Below are positions 1 through 9,840 of a stretch of DNA of 64,000 nt, one piece after another. Numbering within the stretch: position 1 is the first letter of the stretch; each line of letters starts with the position of its first letter. A model generated the notes under the pieces. It was not told the DNA's origin. It ran no database searches and saw only the letters and a list, made by a program, of their open reading frames with translations. The DNA is from CAVYOD01 sp963770045. Lineage in GTDB: Bacteria; Acidobacteriota; Aminicenantia; Aminicenantales; CAVYOD01. The position numbers and the translations under genes were made by a program. The stretch lies in assembly GCA_963770045.1 (NCBI GenBank), contig CAVYOD010000027.1, positions 1-64,000 on the forward strand, given 5' to 3'.

Positions 1-1215
1 TCTCCCCATTAAGACTAAATACATTGAGTAAGGAAGATAAATATCTATGCTGCCAGGGTTAAGCTTGAGGGCACGCTTGAATTCGTCCCCGGCGCTGGCG
101 AGATCCCAATCAAAAAGCATTTTGAGGTAGCCGAGCGAGGCGTGCGCTTCTGCGAGCTCCTCATCGAGCTCAAGGGCTTTTTTTGCCGCCCCAATGGCCT
201 TCGGATATCCCTCCTTGGGAGCGAGATAACCGCTAAGGAAAAGAAGGCTAAGGCACGTCGCCTGACCGGCATAGGCCAGAGCATAGCTTGGATCTTTGGT
301 CAAAGCTTGTTCGAAAGTAGCCCATGACTTTGTTAAAATTTTCTTCAGTGATCGCTCTCTCTAAGAAATAGCGTCCGAGCATATAGAGATTGTAAGCTTG
401 GGTCTTCTTCGGTAAGTGTCCGACCAGTTCTGCTTTTTCATTACTCAAGAGAGTGATCTTTAGTTTATCGGCAATCGTTGATGCGATCTCATCCTGGATA
501 GCGAAGAATCCTTCAACTCGCGATCGTATTCTCAGACCAGAGATGAAAGCCATTCGTAATGTTGATCAGTTGGGCTGTGGCACGGAGCTTTGTTTCTACC
601 TTCTGATACTGCCCTCAAGCACCGTTTCAACATCAAGCTTTCCCGATTTCTTTATATCTTCGGCCTTTCCTTTGAACTCAAAGGCTGAAGTCCTGGCCGG
701 AACCTTAAGTTCTCTGATGTTGCTAAGCCGGCCGATGATCTCCTCGGTCATGCCGTCACAGAAGTATTCTTGGTCCTTCTGCGGGCTCATATCAACAAAG
801 GGAAGGACGGCGATGGAGTTTTTCCATTTGGAAGCAGGGATTGCCTCTGGTTCAGGTCCCTTCAGGTGAAGGAGGAGGTTGATATCCAGGAGGACCGTGA
901 TCAGGACCACCAGAGGGATAAGGACCAGCTCCAGCTTGAACTTCCTCGGCTGCTCTCGTCCGGAAAACCAACGCCAGAGGAGCGTGCAGATAAGAGCACC
1001 GAGGAGCGTGAAGAAAGCGACGTCTAGCCATTTCTTATTAAGCTCCCAATGGGCGATCAGAATCCTATCGACAAACTCCAGAAACAGCCAGCCGCCGGCA
1101 ATAAAGGCAGCCAGAGTCTCGATGATATGACGTTTTCTGAGCTTGGGAGAAAGCTTATAAGGGCAGATTTCTTCTCTTCCCCGGAAGGAGCTTTTTCCCC
1201 GTTGAAGGGGCGCAT
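1..1215 (-). pseudogene. TolB-like/TPR membrane protein, copy 1 (frameshifted, runs off window)
   Basis: Reading the minus strand from an ATG at 1215 (AAGG seven bases upstream) gives a short polar N-terminus, a basic KLRKRHIIETLAAF segment, two or three membrane segments, then a FlgO/TolB-like domain (IAVLPFVDMSPQKDQEYFCD, then VPARTSAFEFKGK and VLEGSIRR) and TPR helices (KALELDEELAEAHASLGYLK near 125-180) that leave the window at base 1. The order matches copies 2 and 3 downstream. Frame is lost at about 1150, 595, 530, 512 and 320, always by one base, with a TAG at 596-598. The family is a membrane-anchored protein with a periplasmic or cytoplasmic TPR array and unknown ligand; it is often annotated as adenylate-cyclase-like although no cyclase domain is present. 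The cluster of five indels fits a decaying gene, but intact genes elsewhere in the window also carry indels, so sequencing error is not excluded. Confidence 0.7.
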
Positions 1216-1255
1216 TTTTTACCCTTGTTCTGTTAGCCTAAAGCTGCCTGGATCA

Positions 1256-1284
1256 AGGGTAACAAGAAACAGGGTGAGAGTCAA
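1256..1284 (-). promoter_or_regulatory. Promoter upstream of TolB/TPR copy 1
   Basis: The minus strand reads TTGACT (1279-1284), 17 bp, TACCCT (1256-1261). A 53-bp block here (1251-1303) is about 92% identical to the block upstream of copy 3 (6551-6603), and the -35/-10 spacing and the distance to the ATG (about 34 nt) are the same in both. The conservation between copies is the main support; the -10 itself is weak. Confidence 0.5.
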
Positions 1285-1303
1285 ATACGGAGAAGGCAGA
1301 CCT

Positions 1304-1737
1304 GTGGATCGTCTCTATCAGTGAGGCGTAATTTCGCCACAAGCAGCGTCTCGCTTATATTCAGGAAGTCATGCCTGATGGCTTCGGGTTCAGCCTTCTT
1401 TATCATCAAGCAAAGCTCTTGACCTCTTGAAGATATGGTAAAATATTAATAATTCTCTTTAGCCGGCTGGAGAGAGACCCAACCTATTATCCCCCTTTTG
1501 CTGACTACAGCCGGCGTCTATCTGTGTCTAAAAACTGTGCAATCTGTCAGAACTGCAATGAGTTCAATCTATTAAAAAAATTCCCGATTTTTCAACAACG
1601 TTATGCACAGCGATTGTGGAAAATCCAGGACGATATGGTTTATCGACGCATCCGCTGAATCAAGATGAACCAGACAATCAGCAACAGTGCTTCAGGCCAG
1701 AACGGATGCGGCCGAGTCGAGTAGCCAGTCAGCTAGT
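1304..1737. other. Gene-free stretch of 434 bp
   Basis: I find no coding region, RNA gene or strong hairpin here on either strand. A TTGACC at 1419 with an AT-rich tract after it is not at a convincing spacing and leads to no gene. Near 1717-1760 there is a weak 7-base periodicity that may be a worn heptad array. Confidence 0.4.
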
Positions 1738-1812
1738 CAAGTGCCCGTCAGCCCGGCCAGCCGCTGCCGGGCGTCGGCGACGTCGGGCAGGCCGGGGTCG
1801 GCGTCTTTATAG
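1738..1812 (-). pseudogene. Vestigial 3' end of a TPR/Ser-Thr-kinase-type gene
   Basis: Minus-strand translation gives YKDADPGLPDVADARQRL followed by AGLTGT and a TGA at 1738-1740. The (W)KDADPGLPEV-ADARxRLAGL tail is the usual C-terminus of TPR-containing kinases and related TPR proteins in Acidobacteriota-like genomes (family knowledge). It sits directly after the stop of copy 2 in another frame and is much more GC-rich than its surroundings. No upstream part of such a gene is present in that frame, so it reads as a gene-end fragment left by recombination, or as the true C-terminus of copy 2 reached through a frameshift. Confidence 0.5.
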
Positions 1813-1813
1813 C

Positions 1814-3547
1814 TCACTTCTCCAAGCCGATCTTCTTCAACATCATCTCATACCTTGGATCGGAACGCAGGACAGCAAATCTGGGGTCAGCCTTCAAAAA
1901 AATCAAGTCGGCATCTCTTTCTCTGTATGCCGACTCCAATGATTCAAATGCTTTGTCTTTATCCCCCATGGCTGCCTGGATAGAGGCCAGGTAGTATTTG
2001 GAGACATAAGCATGCTTGGAAAGCTTGTCCAGTTCCCTGAGTATTTCATGAGCCTTTTCAAGATTCCCCGACATCACATATGCATAGGCGAGGTAGGATA
2101 AATATTCCGTGCTATTCCCGGAGAAGGCGACGGCTTTCTGGAGAGCAGCGATTGCTTCCTGAAATAATGACTTTTGGACATAACATATGCCGAGCATGGC
2201 AAGGGCATAAGGGTATTCGGGATCGAGTTCGAGCGACTTCTTGCACTGCTTGATAGCATCGTCATACCTCCCAGCTTGATACAGAATCCATGCAAGATTT
2301 CCCTGTGCGTGTAAAGATAATGGATCAAGTTCCAAGGCTGCTGAATTCTCTTCGATGGCTTTATCAATCTGCCCGTTGTTCAATAGAATATGAGCTCAGA
2401 TTAGATGGGCACATCCATAGTTTGGATTTAGCTCCAGGGCTTTCCTAATATCAGATTCACCCCCCGGCCAATCATATTCAAAACGATATTTGATCAAGCC
2501 CGACAACGCTAGTGCCTCAGGCAGCTCATGATCAATTTTTAGGGCATGCTCCAATGCTTTTTTGGCCTTGGGAACCGCCTCATCGGCTGAAACAAAATGA
2601 CAAGCTGAAAGGTCATAAGTGAACCACAGCCAGTCCGACATAAGCCAGCGAAAAGTTCGGATCTATTTCGATAGCCCGTTCGAAATGGAGGATGGCCTTT
2701 CTCCATTCTTCTTCCGTCAATTTGTTATTGAAAGCCACATCCCTCTCATATAAGAATCATATGCCTCAGTATTATCCGTATACCTTTTCACAACTCTGTC
2801 TTTCACTTCTCCCAGCAATTCGATTTTCAGCTTATTAATAATCTGAAGCGATATCTCATCCTGGATGGAAAAGATGTCCTTCAGCTCTCGGTCGTATGTC
2901 TCTGACCAGAGATGATAGCCATCGGCGATGTTGATGAGCTGGGCAGTGATCCGTAGTTCGTTCCCTGCTCTCCGAACACTCCCCTCAAGCACCGTATTCA
3001 CTTTGAGCTTCTGGCCGACCTCCTGGATATCCTGGGCTTTCCCTTTGAAGAAAAAGGCCGAGGTCCTGGCCGGGACCTTGAGCTCTTTGATATTGCTCAG
3101 CCGGTTGATGAGTTCTTCGGTCATCCCGTCACAGAAGTACTCTTGATCTTTCTGGGGGCTCATATCAACGAAGGGAAGGACGGCGATGGAGTTTTTCCAT
3201 TTGGAGGCGGGGATGGTCTCAGGTTCAGGTCCTTTCAGGTGGAGGAGGAGATTGATATCGAGGAGGACTGTGATCAAGACAACCAGAGGTATCAGGACGA
3301 GTTCCAGCTTGAATTTCCTTGGCTTCTCCCGGCCGGAAAACCAACGCCAGAGCAGGGTGCAGATAAGAGCACAGAGGAGGGTGATGAAACGTGATGTCGA
3401 TTGTTTTATCTGGAAGTGACAATGGGCGACCAGAATCCGGTCGACGAACTCATGAATCAGCCATCCGCCGGCAATGAAGGCAGCCAGGATTTCGATGATC
3501 CTCTTCTTCCTCAGATCCAAGAAGAAGGACTTTACCCCGGTGCTCAT
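1814..3547 (-). pseudogene. TolB-like/TPR membrane protein, copy 2 (frameshifts and in-frame stop)
   Basis: From ATG 3547 (MSTGVKSFFLDLRKKRIIEI) the protein has a short cytoplasmic start, about three membrane segments up to residue 100, a FlgO/TolB-like domain (IAVLPFVDMSPQKDQEYFCD; VLEGSVRRAGNELRITAQLI; HLWSETYDRELKDIFSIQDE) and a C-terminal TPR array with repeats such as KALEHALKIDHELPEALAL and KKSLELDPEYPYALAMLG. Full length would be about 575 residues. The frame is lost near 2742 and recovered near 2625, and a TGA at 2396-2398 interrupts an otherwise continuous TPR frame. This copy lacks the promoter block found before copies 1 and 3. Function is unknown; a sensory or scaffold role on the inner membrane is inferred only from the architecture. 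Confidence 0.75.
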
Positions 3548-3556
3548 GCCATCCTC

Positions 3557-3575
3557 ACACCTCAAAATGCTCCCA
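3557..3575 (-). repeat. 19-bp copy of the 3' end of the TolB/TPR gene
   Basis: The 19 bases are identical to 4623-4641, which encode the last residues (WEHFEV) of copy 3. Here they also read WEHFEV followed by a stop, 10 nt before the ATG of copy 2. The match suggests that another family member once ended here. Between 3576 and 3732 I see no gene. Confidence 0.45.
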
Positions 3576-3732
3576 AAGGAAACTCGGCACTATCGAGGAC
3601 TCACCGATTAAAGTGCATCGACAAGCTCTATTTCGCCATGTATTGTCGCAACCAATCGACTGATCGGAGCGAATTGCTTTCGGGAAGCCTGTGGCCGCTT
3701 TGGCTAAAATTCCAGCTTTTTAATTTTAACCT

Positions 3733-4619
3733 TCAGAGAAGCATATAGCCTTTGGGACGAGTCGCCACATGGAAGAATTCGTCGGAACGCCCGGCGAGGA
3801 GCAATATGGGTGCTTTGATTCCTTGGGCCAGATTTGTTGGGGTCACAGGATACATCCAGGGCTCGGAGACTGCGGCCACACACCCCACCGCTGCTTTTAC
3901 GTTTGGGTTCAGGGCTGCGAAAATAAGAGCTATCACGCCACCCATACTGTGACCGAGAGGACTCCGAAGCTTCGTGACATCTACTTCGACTCGAGACTTA
4001 AGGGGCTCCAATGCCTCGGAAATAATCGCCAACCGGTTCCAATCACTCCATCACGAGATCCTGAAGAACCATTTTTGCTCAAAATACATAGAACCCACGG
4101 ATAGAAAATCATTGTATATGGAACGCTCCCCATGAAATTGAGCGTCAAGGGCAAATACCGCAAACCCAAGTCGGAGCAGGCTCTCTCAGAGATAATCTTG
4201 CCCCTCTCAAAGCTTTCTGTTCGCCACCAAACCTCTTTCGATCCGGAGCCGGCATGGATAAGCAGGATGAGCGGGAGGCGGCCCTTTTGATTTTTTGGCA
4301 ATGCTAGGTAGCCCGGGACTCTCGCTCCTGAACGCCAGTGAAGACTATTTTTTCACGAGTATACAAATCAGTTTCGCTTCGCTCCAGCACTCGTGCGTCA
4401 AGAGGGACTGTTTGATCGTAACGAAAGAGGGCGGAAACAGCTCGAAACGTTGACGGATCAAGCGGCTTGGATCCTACAGTTGGATCGATATTCTGGTCTG
4501 CCGATGCCACGGCATTGGCAAAAATCGATGATTAGAGCGATCAGCAGGGGGCTTAGAAGTCTGTAAAAATCTGATTTACGGAATCCGTGACAATAATCTC
4601 GTTGTTTATAGGTATGCAT
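3733..4619 (-). pseudogene. Secreted alpha/beta hydrolase (dienelactone-hydrolase-like), frameshifted
   Basis: ATG 4619 lies one base after the TAA of copy 3, so the two are co-oriented and probably co-transcribed. The first 45 residues hold a hydrophobic stretch (RLLSPLLIALII) and, after a one-base shift near 4520, FANAVASADQ, which looks like a signal peptide. Then come RYDQTVPLDARVLERSE, the oxyanion-loop region LPLILLIHAGSGSKEVWW, a nucleophile elbow GHSMGG, and a strand with the catalytic Asp (PILLLAGRSDEFF); the C-terminal His region seems missing or short. Three reading frames are used, with breaks near 4520, 4305 and 4150-4035. The family hydrolyses esters or lactones; the substrate is not predictable. 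Confidence 0.65.
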
Positions 4620-4620
4620 G

Positions 4621-6517
4621 TTACACCTCAAAATGCTCCCATTCGTATTTCACCCGCTCCATGAGCTTCTGGAAGCGCGGCTCGCCGTGGATGTTGGAGA
4701 AGAAAGGGTCAAATTCATTGAGAAATGGATAGTTGATATATCCGCAATTCACCGCAATCTCTAACCATTCCAAGGCTTTTTCCTTTTCATCGATCAATGC
4801 GTAGCATTCTGCCATAAAGAACGCCATTTCATCGTCCGCGATTTTTTCCCGTTCTGCCGTAATAAGTTCGATGGCTTTTTCTTTTTCTCCTCTCAGAGCG
4901 TATTTAAGAAAAAGCCCCTGCCAAGCGTAAAGCGATTGCGGGGTATCTTTGACAATAAGATCAATAATTGAAAGGCTTCATCAAAGCGCTTATTGTATGA
5001 AAGGATCCAAGCATAAATCCACCTATTCCATGGATTTTCGGGTTCCATTTCATAGAATTTGCGTTTATATTCGAGAGATATATCAAATCGGCCTTCTAAT
5101 TCAGCCAACCAACCGGGCATCATATGATTGAGGGGAGTTAGAGGGTCAATTTCGATAAGCTTCTCGGCTAGCGGCTTTGCCTCAGAATTCTTTCCCGATG
5201 TGGCATAGAAATAGACAAGCCAGAACAAAGCATCTGGGTTCTGAGGATCCATAGCAATCGTTTGCTTTAGATGCTTGACAGCCTTTTGCATATTCCTTCG
5301 TTGATATTGGACCAAGGCTGAAAGAAAATGGCCATACAGGGAATTAGGATTCAATTCAAAAATTTTGTTCACGTGTTCTTCCATTTTCTCAATATATTTC
5401 TCTTTGTCCACTGCCATAAAAGCATACCTCAAATATATAGAACCTTCTGTTGCGTATAACAATTCGTTTTTGCCAATGATCTTTAATCCTCTCTGAATTT
5501 CTTTTAATGCCCGCCCCAATCCATCTTCAGACCAACTCCAAAATTCTTTTTTAGCTCGAAGATAACATTCATAGGCATGCACGTTTTCGATCGGCCGATC
5601 GGCTATCCGACTCTCCTCTTCATGACTTAGCTTCATCTTGAGTACATCTACGATTTTGCGGGAAATCTTCTCCTGCATTGCAAAGACATCATCCAGCGTG
5701 CCGTTATATTTTTCTGCCCAGAGGTGGGCGTCGTTTCTTGCATCAATCAGCTGGGCGGTGATCCGGAGGTCGTTGCCGGCTTTTCTGACGCTTCCCTCCA
5801 AAACATACTGGACATTTACTTCTTGTGCTATTTCCTTGATTTTCTTTTTCGTGCCTTTGAAAGTCATCGCCGAGTTTCTGGATATGACAAGGAGGTCGTG
5901 GACATGGGAAAGATCCGTGATGATCTCTTCGGTCATTCCATCGCAAAAATATTCCTGGTCTTTCTGCGGGCTGATGTCGGCGAACGGAAGACGACAATGG
6001 ATTTTTCAGGTCTTGCCACCGGCCAGCTTTAAAACGTCAGACTTCTTATTTGTTGCGTCGGCGTCCTGCCGCCCACTGCAAAGCTTGAAGATTACCCAGG
6101 CGATCCCGAGGCAAAAGGCAACGATCCCTATCAGTAGCTTCTTTCCTGGAATGCCTGCGATATGAAAAACGAGGTTCAGATCTATTGCTAGGGCGACCAA
6201 GGATAATCAATGGGACCAGAAGGACTTCAACCTTAACGTTTCCCGGCCTCTTCTCTGATCCTCCGAACCACCGCCACATGATGGTGGAGAGCAAAGCTCC
6301 GAGACGGAGACGAACGGTCAGATCGATCTGTCATTTCTCGGGAAGCTCGTAGTGACCGACTAAGAGCCGTTCGACAACCTCCATAAACAGCCATCCGCCG
6401 CCTATGAAGGCGGCCAGGGTCTCGATGATGTGCCGTTTTCGGAGCTTAGGAGGAATTGCGGATGAAGGAATCCTTGATTTCCTTGGAAGGAGCCTTTTCC
6501 CCGTTTGAAGAGGTCAT
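4621..6517 (-). pseudogene. TolB-like/TPR membrane protein, copy 3 (frameshifted)
   Basis: ATG 6517 begins MTSSNGEKAPSKEIKDSF, similar to copy 1. The reading passes through LRKRHIIETLAAF, membrane segments, a FlgO/TolB-like domain (PFADISPQKDQEYFCDGMTE; VLEGSVRKAGNDLRITAQLI) and a long TPR region ending WEHFEV at 4621. The stretch 4893-5936 is intact (347 residues); frame breaks lie near 6450, 6330, 6200, 6005, 5990 and 4965. It is the best preserved of the three copies in the TPR part and has the conserved promoter block upstream. The hydrolase at 3733-4619 follows at once. As with the other copies, pseudogene decay and sequencing indels cannot be told apart from this sequence alone. Confidence 0.75.
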
Positions 6518-6555
6518 TCGTTTCCCCAACCTGTATGCTTTTGCGGGCTGGGTCA

Positions 6556-6584
6556 AGGGTAACAAGAAACACTGTAAGAGTCAA
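6556..6584 (-). promoter_or_regulatory. Promoter upstream of TolB/TPR copy 3
   Basis: Minus strand TTGACT (6579-6584), 17 bp, TACCCT (6556-6561), about 32 nt before ATG 6517. It lies in a 53-bp block that matches the block before copy 1 at all but four positions. Confidence 0.5.
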
Positions 6585-6724
6585 ATACGGAGAAGGCAGA
6601 CCTATCCTCAAACCCGTGTGACACACGGGGGACAAAATTGCTAAAAATGGCTAATTTAGATAACAGGCTAAAAAGAAAAAAACGAAAACACTCAAAAATC
6701 AGGGGAAAACGGAAAATATGGCTG

Positions 6725-6799
6725 GGTGAGTGAGGGGACTTGAACCCCCAACCTTCGGATCCACAGTCCGATGCTCTAACCAGTTGAGCTACACTCACC
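6725..6799 (-). tRNA. tRNA-His (GTG)
   Basis: The minus strand folds as a full cloverleaf: acceptor GTGAGTG/CACTCAC with the extra 5' G and C73 expected for tRNA-His, D arm AGCTCAACTGGTTAGAGC, anticodon loop TGTGGAT (anticodon GTG), and a T arm with loop TTCAAGT. CCA is not encoded. Confidence 0.95.
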
Positions 6800-6817
6800 G
6801 TGTTGAGAAGGGAGCCA

Positions 6818-6846
6818 ATTTTCGCATCTTAACCGTATTAAGTCAA
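6818..6846 (-). promoter_or_regulatory. Promoter of tRNA-His
   Basis: Minus strand TTGACT (6841-6846), 17 bp, GAAAAT (6818-6823), ending 18 bases before the tRNA. The -10 is weak but position and spacing fit. Confidence 0.45.
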
Positions 6847-7020
6847 TAGATTCAGCGAGGTGAAAATGTACAAAGTATAAACGTGGAAACGTAACTGCGT
6901 GTTAAGGTGCGAGCGCATTTATTTTAGGAAGGTGGGAAACGATGGGCAATTTGGCGACGTAAGGATGGGCATGCGCAATATCGGTTATAGATCGACGGTA
7001 TTTGAATGGCTCCAGCTTTC

Positions 7021-7062
7021 TTGACGAGACGAACGGGATGGACGAGAATGACGAGACGGACG
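7021..7062. repeat. GACGAGA-type degenerate heptad array
   Basis: About six near-tandem units of GACGAGA/GAACGGG/GGACGAG type fill the gap right after the era stop codon. It belongs to the dispersed intergenic heptad family seen at many other places in this window. The rest of 6847-7065 shows no gene. Confidence 0.6.
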
Positions 7063-7065
7063 TCT

Positions 7066-8185
7066 TTACTTTTGTCCTTCGATCAGATCAAGGACGTCCG
7101 GTGAGTCGCGCCATTTCTCGCGCACCTTAACCTGCAAATCGAGGTAGACCTTTGTTTCCAGAATGTCCTGGATCTCCCGGCGGGCCTCGATGCCGATTGT
7201 CTTGATCAAACTTCCGTGGCGCCCGATAATGATCTTCCGGTGATTGTCTTTTTCCACAAAAATGCTCGCTCTGATATAGGTAATCGGGAGATAGCGTTTT
7301 TTTTGTTTTTCAGCTTCCTCGGGGGTCTCTCCAAGAGCTCCCGCCTCTGCTCCCGCTTCAGCTCCAGATTCCGCCGCACCGGCCTCCTGGCCTTTTCTTC
7401 TTTTTCGCTGCAGGCTCTCGCCCTCTCCCTCTTTTCCCTGGCCCTCTTCCGCCTCCCCACCCGCCTGTCCCTCCGCTCCCCGTCTTCTCTATTTTTTCGA
7501 TGTATACGGCGGTTACAAAAGGCAGCTCTTCCTCGACATGGTTAAGGAGCTTCTCTCGGATTATCTCAGAGAGAAGGAAGCGTTCACTCTGGTCGGAAAT
7601 CTCGTCATCGGAGAAGAGCTTCTCGGCCTCCGGAAGGTTCTCGTAGATCCTCTCTTCGAGCACACCGAGGTTGATCCCCTTGAGCGCCGAGATGGGGATA
7701 ATCTCTTTGAAAGGCAGCAAGTCTTTGTACTTGTCGATCATCGGCAGAATTGTATCTTTCCTGACGATATCGACCTTGTTGATGAGGAGGAAAAGGGGAG
7801 TGGTAACCCTCTTGAGCGTCTCCAGGACGAACTCATCGCCGTGTCCGTATCTCTGGGTTGCGTCGATGAGAAGACAGATCAGGTTCGCTGTCTCAAGGGA
7901 CGAGTAGACGAAGCGCATCATCCGTTTATTCAGGCTGTGGAGCGGCTTGTGAATTCCGGGATTATCGATGAAGATGATCTGGCCCTTTTCCGTCGTCTTG
8001 ATCCCCAGGATACTGATCCGTGTTGTCTGCGGCTTATCCGAGATGATCGCGATCTTCTGGCCGAGGAGCGTGTTGAGGAGGGTGGATTTGCCGACGTTCG
8101 GCCGGCCCACCAGGGCGACATAGCCGACCCTCACCGCCTTCTTTTTTAGGACCGTTTTTTTCGCTCGAGGCATTTTGCCGCTCAC
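7066..8185 (-). CDS. era: GTPase Era with a low-complexity insert in the KH region (one frameshift)
   Basis: Era binds 16S rRNA and acts in 30S subunit maturation. The G domain is complete: GRPNVGKST (about 27-35), DNPG in place of the usual DTPG, NKVD and SAL. The KH domain begins ELPFVTAVYIEKIEK and ends with DNHRKIIIGRHGSLIKTIG and a normal C-terminus (63-residue frame at 7066-7257). Between the two KH parts lie about 55 extra residues rich in Ala, Glu and Gly, encoded by a purine-rich tract; the frame is lost once inside it, near 7440-7500. Start could be GTG 8185, which overlaps the upstream TGA, or ATG 8173. It is the last gene of the phoH operon. As era is essential, the frameshift is more likely an error in the repetitive tract than a real mutation. 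Confidence 0.9.
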
Positions 8186-9405
8186 GCCTTCGGCGCGCCG
8201 CCCGTCTTCTTGATTCGCAGTCTCTTGATCTTTTTCTGATCGACGTCGAGGATCTCAAAGCTCAGCCCCTTGATCTTAAACACTTCCCCTTTCTTGGGTA
8301 AACGCCCCAGGTCGTGGGTGATCAGCCCGCCCACGGTGATAAAATCGTCCTCAGCCAGGTCCTGATCGAACAGTTCCTCCAGCTCCTCGACCTCGACCGC
8401 GCCGGTGACAGTGTAATCAAAGGGACTGTTCTCGCTGATCTGGGATTCCTCGTTGTCATATTCGTCATGGATTTCGCCGACGATCTCTTCGAGCAGGTCT
8501 TCCATGGTCACCAGGCCCGAGACGCTGCCGTGCTCATCCACGACCATCGCCAGTTTGAGCTTGACCTTCTGGAACTCCCTGAGCAGCTCCGAGACCTGCA
8601 TGGATTCGGGGACGAAAGTGACCGCGCGGATCAGGGCGTCGATGGGTTGATTCTTATGTTTTTCGTCCGAATATTCGAGAAGGTCTTTGGCGATGATCAC
8701 GCCTTCGATGTTGTCGATCCGGTCCTTGAAGACCGGGATGCGCGAATATTTTTCCCGAATGATCAGGTCTTTAATGTTGTCGATCGTGGCGTCCTTCCCG
8801 ATAGAGACCATGTTGACCCGCGGAGTCATAATCTCCCGGACGACGGTATCTCCGAATTCTACGACGCTCCGCAGAAGTTCTCTGTCCTCTTTCTCGATGA
8901 TACCCTCTTCTCGGGCTTCATCGATGAACGTATCGATCTCTCCCTCACTGGCCTCCCGTTCCAGCTCATTCTCCTCGACCCTTTCCTCCATGGCGCAAAA
9001 CTTTTTCGAAGGGATGAGGAGCGGAGTCGCAAGGACGTAGACGAACCGGAGCGACGGCAATAACAGGCTGAGCACTTTGTCTTTGTTAACAGAATTCAAG
9101 AGGCGCGGGAGATAATCAAAAATCGCAAAATAAATGGCCACCAGGACCAGGAAAAACCAGAGCGGCCAGAGCCGCATCTTGGGAAACATGAGGAAGAGAA
9201 AAACCAGGAACGCCAACAGGAAAAACATGCGGATATAATCGACCGCGACGGTGAGCTCGTCATGATGGTCCAGGATGCGCTGCCGTTTTTCTTTTTCTTG
9301 GTCCTCGAGATGCCGGGAGAGAGATATCTTGGAGAACGAATTCAGGGAGACATGGGCGAGCGAGAGCAGAAAAGTGACCAGGAAGCTCAGCGCAGACCGG
9401 TCCAT
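8182..9405 (-). CDS. CNNM/CorC-HlyC family membrane protein with CBS pair
   Basis: 407 residues. The N-terminal 160 residues hold about four hydrophobic helices (DUF21/CNNM type), then a linker, a CBS pair (REIMTPRVNMVSIGKDATID ... FVPESMQVSELLREFQ ... VDEHGSVSGLVTMEDLLEEI) and a C-terminal CorC_HlyC domain (DFITVGGLITHDLGRLPKKG). The family takes part in Mg2+/Co2+ efflux or magnesium homeostasis; the exact ion is not shown by the sequence. It lies between ybeY and era, a common order (ybeZ-ybeY-ybeX type operon). Confidence 0.88.
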   Translation of the reverse strand: MDRSALSFLVTFLLSLAHVSLNSFSKISLSRHLEDQEKEKRQRILDHHDELTVAVDYIRMFFLLAFLVFLFLMFPKMRLWPLWFFLVLVAIYFAIFDYLPRLLNSVNKDKVLSLLLPSLRFVYVLATPLLIPSKKFCAMEERVEENELEREASEGEIDTFIDEAREEGIIEKEDRELLRSVVEFGDTVVREIMTPRVNMVSIGKDATIDNIKDLIIREKYSRIPVFKDRIDNIEGVIIAKDLLEYSDEKHKNQPIDALIRAVTFVPESMQVSELLREFQKVKLKLAMVVDEHGSVSGLVTMEDLLEEIVGEIHDEYDNEESQISENSPFDYTVTGAVEVEELEELFDQDLAEDDFITVGGLITHDLGRLPKKGEVFKIKGLSFEILDVDQKKIKRLRIKKTGGAPKA

Positions 9406-9426
9406 TGGGTAATGTTCGTGCCCATC

Positions 9427-9840
9427 TCAGTCGGGAATGTACCTTTTCCTCATCTTTTCTTCCTCGGCCTCAATGTCGCGGAAATGTTTGAACCCGAGGA
9501 GGTGCAAAAAGCCGTGGATGGTCAGAATCGACAACTCTGTCTCCAGGCTGTGCTTCAGGCGAACGCTCTGCTCCAGGGCCTGGGGCACGGAGATGACGAT
9601 GTCCCCCAGGTAGAACTTGCCCTCGGCGTCGGCTTCGTGATGGGGGAAGCTCAGGACGTCCGTCGGCCCATCCTTCTTGCGATATTGGCGGTTGAGCTGG
9701 GTGATCGTCCGGTTGTCCACGAGGGCAAGCACCAGACCCGGCTCTTTCAGGCGATAATGCCCGGCGAGGTTCTCGACGAGCGTCCGCAGCCTGCGGACCG
9801 GGACGCGGTGCTCATGTTGTTGATTGAGAATTTCGATCAT
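9427..9840 (-). CDS. ybeY: Endoribonuclease YbeY (16S rRNA maturation)
   Basis: About 137 residues from ATG 9840 (MIEILNQQHEHRV); a longer frame starts at 9885 but would extend the N-terminus beyond the family norm. The zinc-binding motif HGFLHLLGFKH is present, as are DVLSFP and the GDIVIS strand. It acts on the 3' end of 16S rRNA and in ribosome quality control. The start overlaps the end of pgpH by 29 bases, which suggests translational coupling. Confidence 0.93.
   Translation of the reverse strand: MIEILNQQHEHRVPVRRLRTLVENLAGHYRLKEPGLVLALVDNRTITQLNRQYRKKDGPTDVLSFPHHEADAEGKFYLGDIVISVPQALEQSVRLKHSLETELSILTIHGFLHLLGFKHFRDIEAEEEKMRKRYIPD

Noticed and set aside
1419..1449. Possible plus-strand promoter (TTGACC with AT-rich sequence)
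   Set aside because: No -10 at 16-18 bp and no gene downstream on that strand.
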